From assembly GCA_038222915.1 (NCBI GenBank), contig JBBRHH010000110.1, positions 1 to 12,951 of the forward strand: a stretch of DNA of 12,951 bases, written 5' to 3'. The DNA is from JBBRHH01 sp038222915 (GTDB lineage Bacteria; Planctomycetota; Phycisphaerae; Tepidisphaerales; Tepidisphaeraceae). Positions 6,693-12,951 of this stretch are shown here, one piece after another. Numbering within the stretch: position 1 is the first letter of the stretch; the number at the start of each line of letters is the position of its first letter. The position numbers and the translations under genes were made by a program. The notes below the pieces were generated by a model, which had not been told where the DNA came from, did not search any database, and worked only from the letters and a program-made list of their open reading frames with translations.

Positions 6693-7646
6693 ATGGGCGG
6701 ATCTTTGATCTGTAGGTTGAATTCAATTGCACGTGCGATCCGCCTGATTCTGTGTGTCAGCACGTGTGCGCTTGTCGCGACCGGCTGTGGCGGGAGTGGC
6801 AAGCCCGAAGCGATCTGGGGGGAAACCGGCGTCGGCCGCGGCCAGTTGGTTTATCCGCGGGGGATTGTTTATTCAAAAAAGCTGGATTGTTTTTATGTGG
6901 TGGACCGCGTCTCGCACGTGCAGCGGTGGGACCGCCACGGCAAATGTCTGAACGACTGGCACATGCCGGAAATGGCGCGGGGTAAGCCGGTGGGGATCAG
7001 CGTTGGGCCCGATGACAATGTGTATGTCCCGGATACGCATTACTCGCGCGTGATGGTGTACACGCCGGACGGGAAACTACTGCGCCAGTGGGGGAAGTTT
7101 GGGCATGGCGACGGGGAGTTTATTTATCCAACAGATATTGCGTTTGACTCGGCCGGGCTTTGCTACGTGAGCGAGTACGGCGACAACGACCGCGTGCAGG
7201 TGTTTGATCTGAGCGGGCCGGAGGTGAAGCTGGTCCGGACGTTCGGAAAATTCGGCCAGGGCCCCGGTGAATTCGCCCGGCCTCAATCGATGTTGATCGA
7301 CAAGGATCTCATCTACATCACCGATGCCAGCAACCACCGGATTGACGTGTTCAAGACCGACGGGACCTTCGTGCGCATCATGTGCGAACTCGGATCGGGA
7401 CTGGGCCAGTTGCGTTTTCCGTATGGCCTGGACCAGGATTCGGAGGGGCACTTGATTGTGTGCGAGTTTGGAAACAATCGGGTGCAGATGATCGACAAGG
7501 CGACAGGACGCGGAATTAAAACGTGGGGCAAGGCCGGCCGCGAGCCGGGAGAACTGGCGTATCCGTGGGCCGTGGCGGTGGACAAGGATGATCGGATGGT
7601 GGTGGTGGATTCTGGAAACGATCGGCTGGAGGTCTTTGGTTTTTAA
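6693..7646 (+). CDS. NHL-repeat six-bladed beta-propeller lipoprotein
   Basis: A 317-residue predicted lipoprotein. A hydrophobic signal (IRLILCVSTCALVATG) leads to Cys32 in ATGC, a plausible if imperfect lipobox. Gly33 gives no inner-membrane retention signal, so an outer-membrane or periplasmic-facing location is likely. Six NHL blades follow at about residues 54-80, 99-124, 146-172, 197-221, 243-268 and 291-315. Each has the pattern P-x-G/D-hydrophobic, then a V/YVxD segment and R/N-V-x-V-F/Y. Inter-blade linkers repeat WGKFGHGDGEF, FGKFGQGPGEF and WGKAGREPGEL. NHL propellers serve as protein- or ligand-binding platforms; no enzymatic residues were recognised. The start ATG 6693 is weakly supported (GAGCGAG upstream); TTG 6705 or 6717 would still leave a signal peptide. 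It sits 33 bases after the Gln-rich gene and 90 before the VWA gene, so it probably belongs to the same transcript. Its partner is unknown. Confidence 0.88.
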   Translation: MGGSLICRLNSIARAIRLILCVSTCALVATGCGGSGKPEAIWGETGVGRGQLVYPRGIVYSKKLDCFYVVDRVSHVQRWDRHGKCLNDWHMPEMARGKPVGISVGPDDNVYVPDTHYSRVMVYTPDGKLLRQWGKFGHGDGEFIYPTDIAFDSAGLCYVSEYGDNDRVQVFDLSGPEVKLVRTFGKFGQGPGEFARPQSMLIDKDLIYITDASNHRIDVFKTDGTFVRIMCELGSGLGQLRFPYGLDQDSEGHLIVCEFGNNRVQMIDKATGRGIKTWGKAGREPGELAYPWAVAVDKDDRMVVVDSGNDRLEVFGF

Positions 7647-7683
7647 TGCGGCCGTTCGCATGGCCTGAGTGGTCCCGCGACTC

Positions 7684-7704
7684 ACCCCCTTCCAGCGAGG
7701 GGGT
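7684..7704. repeat. Inverted repeat ACCCCCT-N7-AGGGGGT
   Basis: A perfect 7-bp stem with loop TCCAGCG lies between the NHL and VWA genes. No T-run follows on either strand, so it is not a classical terminator. It could be an RNA-stability or attenuating hairpin, or one copy of a dispersed palindromic element. Confidence 0.45.
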
Positions 7705-7719
7705 AACTGTGACGAGAGT

Positions 7720-7728
7720 TGATAGAAT
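7720..7728 (+). promoter_or_regulatory. Candidate extended -10 promoter for the VWA gene
   Basis: TG at 7720-7721, one base, then TAGAAT at 7723-7728 form an extended -10 motif. Transcription would start around 7735-7737, essentially at the GTG start codon, implying a leaderless message. AGGA at 7729-7732 could alternatively be a Shine-Dalgarno for a transcript coming from upstream. Confidence 0.3.
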
Positions 7729-7736
7729 AGGATTGC

Positions 7737-10700
7737 GTGGGATTTCTACCGGTTACAAATTCGTTGCTGCCGCTGGCCGACTGGGTGGACTTTGAGTACA
7801 TGCGGCCGTGGCAGGCGGGGATTTTGCTCGCCGCACTTTCGTTGCCGATCGTATTCCTTGGCTTGCGCTCGCTGACGGGAATGGGACGGGTGCGGAAATG
7901 GGTGGCGATCATCGCGCGGCTCGCGGTGCTGCTGGTTTTGGTGGCGCTATTGGCGGGGTTGCAGGTCTCCCGCAAAAACCACGATTTACAGGTGATGGTG
8001 CTGAGCGATGTAAGCCCCAGCGTCGTCAGCGGCCAGTTGTATCGCGATTTTCCGGGCAAGACCGAGGAAGATTCGGTCATCGATTACGTCTCGAAAGCTT
8101 CGGACGGAGTGCACAAGGCGGAAGAGGACCAGATCGGGCTGATCACGTTTACGGACTCGGCCCTCATTAACGCCATGCCCAACAAGACGCTGGCGATCGG
8201 TGCGCGGGCCCTGCGCGAGCCGGGTGGGACGACCGACATCGCCGGCGCGATCAATCTTGGACTGGCGTCGTTGCAAAAGGGATACATGCACCGGCTGCTG
8301 CTGATTTCGGATGGAAATCAAACCGCCGGCGGCAACCTCGAGGAGGCGATCGCGGCCGCGTCTTCCCAGAAGGTGCCGATCGACGTGATGCCACTGAAGT
8401 ACGCGGTTCACAATGAAGTGATGGTGGAGAAGGTGGTAAGCGGCAAGGCGTGGCGGCGCGAGGATGAGCCGTTCACGCTGGACGTGTTTCTGAAATCGAC
8501 AAATCTGACCGAGGTGAAAGGCACGCTGCGCGTGGAAGGGGACGGCGGCACGAAATATGCCGAGCGGCGCATCAAGCTGGAACCCGCCAGCGGCCGCAGC
8601 GATGGGAAGGTCGAGCCGCGGCTGCATGTGGAGCACATCGCCATTCCGGAACTGAAGGTGCAGGGCGTTCACAATTTCACGGCAGTCTTCACGGCCGACA
8701 ATGTGCCGGGCAAAGAGCCCGTCGATCGGCTGACGCAGAACAATTCCGGCGGAACTTTTGTAATGGTGAATGGGACGGGCAAGGTCCTCTACGTCGACAA
8801 CACCGACAACGAGCAGGGTGGAAAATTTCTGGAAAGCGCATTGATTTCCGGCGGTTTTCGCGTGGATCACGTCAATCTCGACGGCCTGCCTGCCGACCTG
8901 ATCCAGATGCAGAACTACGACGCGATTATCCTCGCCAACGTGCCGCGGGTGGGGGATGACCAGGACCGATTGCTGGCCAGATACGTGCACGAAATGGGCG
9001 GCGGGCTGTTGATGATCGGCGGGCCGCAATCGTATGGCGCCGGAGGATGGCAGGGATCGCAGCTGGAAAAAGTGCTCCCGGTGAACATGGACATCCCAGC
9101 GCAGCGGCAGATGCCCAAGGGGGCGCTGGTGCTGATCATGCACTCGTGCGAAATGCCGGACGGGAATTCATGGGGCGAAAAGTGTGCGCTGAAGGCCATC
9201 GAGGCGCTCAGCTCGCGCGATGAAATCGGCGTGATCAGCTATGGCTGGAACCACGGCGGAGCAGGCGGGGGCATCGGCGGGGCGCAATGGGATTTCAAGC
9301 TGCAGGAGAAGAAGTCGGGCGCGGACGTGATGGAGCATGTAAAGAAGATGCAACTGGGCGACATGCCCAGCTTCGACGATTGTCTTCAACTTGCGCTCAA
9401 TGGCACGCCCAACTCCGGCGAAAACTGCCTGGTCAAGTCGAACGCGGCGCGCAAGCACGTCATCATTATCAGCGATGGCGATTGCTCGCCGCCCACGCCG
9501 CAGACCTTCACCCAATTTCAAGCGGCGAAGGTGACGGTATCGACCGTGCCGGTCTATCCGCACAACGGCGATGCGCAGGGGATACCGCCAACGATGAAGG
9601 AGATTGCCGAGAAGACCAAGGGCAAGGCGTATCCGTCCCTCAATTCCGATCCGAGCCGATTGCCGCAGATTTTCATCAAGGAAGCGATGACGGTGCGGCG
9701 CACGCTGCTGCAGACGGATGACAAGGGATATGACGTCGCAAAGGCAGCGCCCAACGAGCAGGTGCAGGGCATCGAATCGTATTCAAAGCTGATGGGGTAC
9801 GTGCTGACAAGCAAAAAGAACGCGCCGCAGATCGAAATGCCGCTCAGCATTGTGACCAAGGATTCGGAGGGCAAATCGCAGGTTGATCCGTTGCTGGCGT
9901 CGTGGCAGACCGGGCTTGGCCGGGCGGTGGCGTTCACCAGCGATGCGACGAATAGCTGGGGGCAGAACTGGGTGAGCCAGCCGATGTACGCGAAGCTGTG
10001 GACGCAGGTGGTGCGCAGCGTGCAGAGGCCTCCCATGTCGACGGATTTTGACGTGCAGGTGACGCGCGAGGGGAACCGCGGAAAGATTCACGTCGAAGCG
10101 CTGCGGAAGGACAGTGGGTTTCTGAACTTCCTCAATCTGTCGGGAACGGTGGGGCGGGCGACCGATGCCGGCGAAACCCAGGATGTGCGGCTGGTGCAAA
10201 ACGGGCCGGGCATGTACGACGGCGAATTCGAAGTGCACAAGGACGGGAACTATGTGATGGCGCTCAATTATCGCGGCCAGAAGAAAGAGGATTCAGGCTG
10301 GTTGATGGCGGGACTTTCAGTGAGCGAGTCGCCCGAATTTCGCGAGCTGGAAAGCAATGACGTGTTGCTGGAGCAGATCGCGAAGCGAACCGGCGGCCGG
10401 ACGCTGGACGCGTGGGACGTGGAGAATGCGAAGTTGTTTACGAAGGACAACCTGAAGGTGGATTGGTCGCCGCTGCCCGTGCGGGATTTTCTGCTGCCGC
10501 TGCTGGTGGTGTTGTTGCTCATTGACGTGGCCGTTCGGCGCATCGCGCTGGATTGGATGACGATGCAGGCGGCCGGTCATCACGTGGCCGAATGGGTGCG
10601 GATGTGGACGCTGGCGAAAAAAGTCGAGAGCGGACAGACGCTGGATGCACTCAAGAAAGTGCGCGAGGGCGTGGCCGAGACGCGGTTTGGGGCGCAGGAG

Positions 10701-10940
10701 AAGGCAAGCGGACCGCCGCCGGCGTTGCCGAGCAAATCCGCAAAGTTCGAGGCCAAGGGAGTCGAGGGCGATATCTCGCAGGTCGTGGGCGGCGCGAGCA
10801 ACAAGCCATTGCCGTCGGCCCCCAAAGAGATCAAGCCCAAGGGCACGCAGCCGCCGGCCGCGGGCGGACATACGGGGAGTTTGCTGGAAGCCAAGCGGCG
10901 GGCGCAGGAGCAGATCCGACAGAAGGAGCAGGGGGAATGA
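7737..10940 (+). CDS. Large membrane VWA / GATase-like / VWA protein, probable MoxR partner
   Basis: A 1067-residue protein. TM helices at ~25-45 and ~55-77 are separated by a basic loop (RSLTGMGRVRK); another TM at 918-935 is followed by VRR. By the positive-inside rule residues ~78-916 lie in the periplasm and the C-terminal ~130 in the cytoplasm. Domain 1 (~84-215) is a von Willebrand A domain with an intact metal site: DVSPS (D91, S93, S95), GGTTD (163-167) and ISDG (190-193). Domain 2 (~348-450) is a class I GATase-like fold (VLYVDN at 350-355, GGPQSYG at 428-434). Domain 3 (~462-620) is a second VWA whose first motif is replaced by MHSCEMPDGN (468-477), although ISDGD remains (578-582). 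All five cysteines of the protein lie in domain 3. The tail ends with SLLEAKRRAQEQ. VWA proteins of this kind pair with MoxR ATPases such as the next gene. GTG 7737 is the chosen start; ATG 7800 would cut just before TM1. Confidence 0.9.
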   Translation: MGFLPVTNSLLPLADWVDFEYMRPWQAGILLAALSLPIVFLGLRSLTGMGRVRKWVAIIARLAVLLVLVALLAGLQVSRKNHDLQVMVLSDVSPSVVSGQLYRDFPGKTEEDSVIDYVSKASDGVHKAEEDQIGLITFTDSALINAMPNKTLAIGARALREPGGTTDIAGAINLGLASLQKGYMHRLLLISDGNQTAGGNLEEAIAAASSQKVPIDVMPLKYAVHNEVMVEKVVSGKAWRREDEPFTLDVFLKSTNLTEVKGTLRVEGDGGTKYAERRIKLEPASGRSDGKVEPRLHVEHIAIPELKVQGVHNFTAVFTADNVPGKEPVDRLTQNNSGGTFVMVNGTGKVLYVDNTDNEQGGKFLESALISGGFRVDHVNLDGLPADLIQMQNYDAIILANVPRVGDDQDRLLARYVHEMGGGLLMIGGPQSYGAGGWQGSQLEKVLPVNMDIPAQRQMPKGALVLIMHSCEMPDGNSWGEKCALKAIEALSSRDEIGVISYGWNHGGAGGGIGGAQWDFKLQEKKSGADVMEHVKKMQLGDMPSFDDCLQLALNGTPNSGENCLVKSNAARKHVIIISDGDCSPPTPQTFTQFQAAKVTVSTVPVYPHNGDAQGIPPTMKEIAEKTKGKAYPSLNSDPSRLPQIFIKEAMTVRRTLLQTDDKGYDVAKAAPNEQVQGIESYSKLMGYVLTSKKNAPQIEMPLSIVTKDSEGKSQVDPLLASWQTGLGRAVAFTSDATNSWGQNWVSQPMYAKLWTQVVRSVQRPPMSTDFDVQVTREGNRGKIHVEALRKDSGFLNFLNLSGTVGRATDAGETQDVRLVQNGPGMYDGEFEVHKDGNYVMALNYRGQKKEDSGWLMAGLSVSESPEFRELESNDVLLEQIAKRTGGRTLDAWDVENAKLFTKDNLKVDWSPLPVRDFLLPLLVVLLLIDVAVRRIALDWMTMQAAGHHVAEWVRMWTLAKKVESGQTLDALKKVREGVAETRFGAQEKASGPPPALPSKSAKFEAKGVEGDISQVVGGASNKPLPSAPKEIKPKGTQPPAAGGHTGSLLEAKRRAQEQIRQKEQGE

Positions 10941-10991
10941 GTGGGGCCGACGTGCGAAGATTGAGATTGAATTTTGAGTTGAGGAATTTTT

Positions 10992-12032
10992 ATGGCGCAG
11001 TTACCGGCTGGTATTGATCCGCAGCTTCAGGCACAGTGCGATGAGTTTCGCCAGGACTATCGCAAGGTGCAGATGGAGATCGCCAAGGCGATCGTCGGCC
11101 ACGAAGAAATCGTCAACGGCGTGTTGACATGTCTATTCGTTGGCGGCCACGCCCTCCTAGAAGGCGTGCCGGGTCTGGGCAAGACGGCGCTCATTCGCGC
11201 GCTCTCGCAGGCGCTGAATCTGAAGTTCAACCGCATCCAGTTCACGCCCGACTTGATGCCGGCCGACGTCATCGGCACAAACGTCATCCTCGAAAACGAG
11301 CACGGCCAGCGGCAGTTCACGTTCATGGCCGGCCCGATCTTCGCGCAAATTGTGCTTGCGGACGAAATCAATCGTGCAACGCCCAAAACGCAGAGCGCGC
11401 TTCTGGAGGCGATGCAGGAAAAGCAGGTCACGGCGGGTGGCCAAATCCGCAAGCTCGAAGAACCGTTCTTCGTCATGGCCACGCAGAATCCGCTGGAGCA
11501 GGAGGGAACCTATCCTCTGCCCGAGGCGCAGTTGGACCGGTTCTTCTTCAAGCTGCTGGTGAAATATTCGAACCGCGAAGAACTGAAGATGATCCTGGAT
11601 CGGACGACGACGGCGCACCGCATGGATGTGAATGCGGTGCTGGACGACAAAAAAATCATCGAGCATCAGGCGCTGGTCAAGCGCGTGGTGATCGCGCCGC
11701 ACGTGCAGGACTACGCGATCCGCGTGACACTCGCGACGCACCCGCAGGGCCAGTTCGCGACACCGATGGTAAACCAGTTCCTTCGCGTAGGCGCAAGCCC
11801 CCGTGCGGCCCAGGCGATCACGCTGGCGGCAAAGGTAAAAGCACTCCTCGACGGCCGATTTCACGTGGCGTTCTCAGACATCAAATCAGTTTCGGTGGCC
11901 GCCATGCGGCACCGCGTGATCCTGAACTTCGAAGGCGAGGCCGAGGGGATCACCACTGATATGGTGCTGGAGAAATTGCTGGCCGATGTGCCAACGACGA
12001 TTGAGGCGGAACTGGCGGCGGGACGGGTGTAG
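10992..12032 (+). CDS. moxR: MoxR-family AAA+ ATPase
   Basis: A 346-residue cytoplasmic AAA+ ATPase of the MoxR group, chaperone-like ATPases that work with VWA-domain proteins in maturation or activation of envelope or metal-dependent complexes. Seen: Walker A GVPGLGKT at 58-65, DLMPADVIG (87-95), Walker B IVLADEINRA at 120-129 with D124/E125, sensor 1 ATQNP at 163-167, arginine-finger context QLDRF at 180-184, and sensor 2 GASPRAA at 267-273. All catalytic residues are present and the length is normal. GAGGA at 10981-10985, six bases before ATG, supports the start. It follows the VWA gene by 51 bases. The PIN-toxin ATG begins one base after its TAG stop, so the toxin is very likely on the same mRNA. 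The usual downstream DUF58 partner is displaced by the toxin-antitoxin pair. Confidence 0.96.
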   Translation: MAQLPAGIDPQLQAQCDEFRQDYRKVQMEIAKAIVGHEEIVNGVLTCLFVGGHALLEGVPGLGKTALIRALSQALNLKFNRIQFTPDLMPADVIGTNVILENEHGQRQFTFMAGPIFAQIVLADEINRATPKTQSALLEAMQEKQVTAGGQIRKLEEPFFVMATQNPLEQEGTYPLPEAQLDRFFFKLLVKYSNREELKMILDRTTTAHRMDVNAVLDDKKIIEHQALVKRVVIAPHVQDYAIRVTLATHPQGQFATPMVNQFLRVGASPRAAQAITLAAKVKALLDGRFHVAFSDIKSVSVAAMRHRVILNFEGEAEGITTDMVLEKLLADVPTTIEAELAAGRV

Positions 12033-12033
12033 G

Positions 12034-12456
12034 ATGTACCGCATTGTGTTGGATACGAGCGTCGTTGTTTCCGGCTTTCGCTCGCGGCGTGGTGCATCAT
12101 TTGAAATCCTGTCGTTATTGCCCTCGCCGGATGTTCAGATTCAGATGTCCGTTGCATTGGCGGTTGAATATGAAAGCATATTGAAGAGGCGCGTTCATCG
12201 CGACGACTTTGGGCCGGGTGACGCGGAGCAAGCGGTTAATGCACTATGCCTTGTCGCGGCCAAACATGAAATCCACTATCTCTGGCGACCATTTTTGCCG
12301 GACTCAGGAGATGAATTTATTTTGGAACTTGCGGTAAAATCTAACGGCGACTTCATAGTGACGCATAACATTCGAGACTTTAAAGGCGTTGAGTCGTCTG
12401 GAATTCGCGCGATCACGCCGGGCGATTTCATGAAGTTATTGGAGGCAGGCACATGA
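12034..12456 (+). CDS. PIN-domain ribonuclease toxin (VapC-like, PIN_3 type)
   Basis: A 140-residue PIN-domain protein resembling the 'putative toxin-antitoxin system toxin component, PIN family' group. PIN toxins are Mg-dependent endoribonucleases that cut tRNA, rRNA or mRNA. Seen: the first strand with catalytic Asp in IVLDTS (D7); the acidic helix VEYESIL (E45, E47); the central acidic cluster PDSGDEFILELA (D90, D93, E94); and the final THNIRDF (D115), so the acidic site looks complete. The open frame reaches back to 11986 inside moxR, but MYRIVLDTS at 12034 is the natural N-terminus. The start lies one base after the moxR stop with only weak SD-like sequence (GGGTGTAGG), suggesting translational coupling. 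The C-terminus overlaps the antitoxin by four bases. GC is ~50% by hand count of several lines, against ~60% in moxR, hinting at acquisition. The target is unknown. Confidence 0.88.
   Translation: MYRIVLDTSVVVSGFRSRRGASFEILSLLPSPDVQIQMSVALAVEYESILKRRVHRDDFGPGDAEQAVNALCLVAAKHEIHYLWRPFLPDSGDEFILELAVKSNGDFIVTHNIRDFKGVESSGIRAITPGDFMKLLEAGT
12441..12445 (+). promoter_or_regulatory. Strong Shine-Dalgarno for the antitoxin inside the toxin gene
   Basis: GGAGG with a 7-base spacer to the antitoxin ATG at 12453. It is much stronger than anything before the toxin ATG, which would favour antitoxin over toxin synthesis from a shared message. Confidence 0.6.
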
Positions 12457-12692
12457 CCCAGATTACAGTGAGCGTTCCTGACTCTATCCTTCAGCAGGTG
12501 GAGGAATTGGCGCGAGAGGACCAGGTGTCAGTCGATCAGTTCGTAGCTTTGGCGCTGGCGGAGAAAGTCTCGGTACTTCTGACCTCCGGATATCTGGAGC
12601 GTAGGGCTGCGAACGGCGACCTGACTCGCTATCGGGAACTTCTTTCGAAAGTGCCGGACGTTGAGCCCGATCCGGAAGACCGCCGATCGTAG
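12453..12692 (+). CDS. Ribbon-helix-helix type antitoxin (cognate of the PIN toxin)
   Basis: A 79-residue small protein. The N-terminal strand TQITVSVPD (2-10) is followed by helices at ~11-24 (SILQQVEELAREDQ) and ~27-43 (VDQFVALALAEKVSVLL), the layout of an RHH DNA-binding dimer. The rest (GYLERRAANGDLTRYRELLSKVPDVEPDPEDR) resembles the C-terminal segment of antitoxins annotated as HicB-like or VapB-like, which wraps the toxin active site. It overlaps the toxin stop by four bases (ATGA), giving a toxin-first order. It would neutralise the PIN toxin and may autoregulate, but no promoter or palindrome was identified directly upstream of the pair, so regulation is unclear. The DUF58 gene follows after 37 bases. 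Confidence 0.83.
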   Translation: MTQITVSVPDSILQQVEELAREDQVSVDQFVALALAEKVSVLLTSGYLERRAANGDLTRYRELLSKVPDVEPDPEDRRS

Positions 12693-12729
12693 TTCACCCT
12701 GAGCGTTTGGAAGCAGGACACGCGCCAAC

Positions 12730-12951
12730 ATGCCCGAAATCGTAGAAAAAAAAGAACCCCTTCTCTCCTCCGAGTTCATGGCCCGCCTGGACCAACTCGA
12801 CGTCGTCTCCCGCAAACTTCTCTCCGGCAAGATGAAGGGCGAGCGGCGCTCCAAGCGCCGGGGGCAATCTGTCGAGTTTGCCGACTATCGCAACTATTCC
12901 ATTGGCGACGATCTGCGCTTCATCGACTGGAACATCTACGCCCGGCTCGAC
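12730..12951 (+). CDS. DUF58 domain protein, 3' end beyond window
   Basis: The first 74 codons of a DUF58 (PF01882) protein. After a short charged lead (MPEIVEKKEPLLSSEFMARLDQ), residues ~23-74 read as the N-terminal part of the domain, including KMKGERRSKRRGQSVEF and DYRNYSIGDDLRFIDW, the family hallmark. DUF58 proteins are normally encoded directly after a MoxR ATPase and near VWA proteins, as here, and are thought to act in the same envelope-associated assembly. There is no N-terminal TM in the part seen; this form may be soluble. AGGA near 12715-12718 is a rather distant Shine-Dalgarno (about 11 bases). It belongs to the moxR cluster but is separated from moxR by the toxin-antitoxin pair. 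The right edge cuts it, so its length and C-terminus are unknown. Confidence 0.92.
   Translation, partial: MPEIVEKKEPLLSSEFMARLDQLDVVSRKLLSGKMKGERRSKRRGQSVEFADYRNYSIGDDLRFIDWNIYARLD

Noticed and set aside
7986..9143. 385-codon open frame on the minus strand
   Set aside because: It lies wholly antisense to the VWA gene and its His/Arg/Gln-rich product shows no domain; it is a by-product of GC-rich codon use.
11986..12033. N-terminal extension of the PIN toxin into moxR
   Set aside because: The extension is Arg-rich out-of-frame moxR sequence; the PIN fold begins at MYRIVLDTS.

Overview
The window looks like chromosomal DNA from a moderately GC-rich Gram-negative-type bacterium, most plausibly a member of the Planctomycetota. 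That is an inference from gene content: a very large VWA/GATase-like membrane protein beside a MoxR ATPase and a DUF58 protein, an NHL-repeat lipoprotein, a LEA14-type lipoprotein, and a nadC with its own promoter. No rRNA, tRNA, CRISPR array or insertion sequence was seen.

Left part (1-3423). An OLD-family ATPase/TOPRIM nuclease (plus strand) runs in from the left edge with its Walker A region missing. It is AT-richer than most of the window, and the first ~100 bases are abruptly GC-rich, so this end is either a transferred defence-type gene cut by the window or a broken copy. It converges on a minus-strand pair: a small LEA14/WHy-domain lipoprotein and a RecF-like predicted ATPase of the COG4637 type.

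Middle (3424-4688). nadC (quinolinate phosphoribosyltransferase) is transcribed divergently from the ATPase. It has a perfect TATAAT box and a GTGTA-N4-TACAC inverted repeat over the predicted transcription start. A 209-base gap with a G9 tract and competing small hairpins separates it from the next operon.

Right part (4689-12951). A plus-strand co-directional cluster: a three-TM, Gln/Ala-rich coiled-coil protein ending in a GQ-repeat region; a six-bladed NHL beta-propeller lipoprotein; a 1067-residue membrane protein with VWA, GATase-like and second VWA domains; a MoxR AAA+ ATPase; a PIN-toxin/RHH-antitoxin pair; and the start of a DUF58 protein cut by the right edge. By the positive-inside rule the large domains of the Gln-rich and VWA proteins, together with the lipoprotein, face the periplasm while MoxR works in the cytoplasm. 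This suggests a trans-envelope MoxR/VWA system. The most unusual point is that the toxin-antitoxin module sits between moxR and the DUF58 gene, with the toxin starting one base after the moxR stop.
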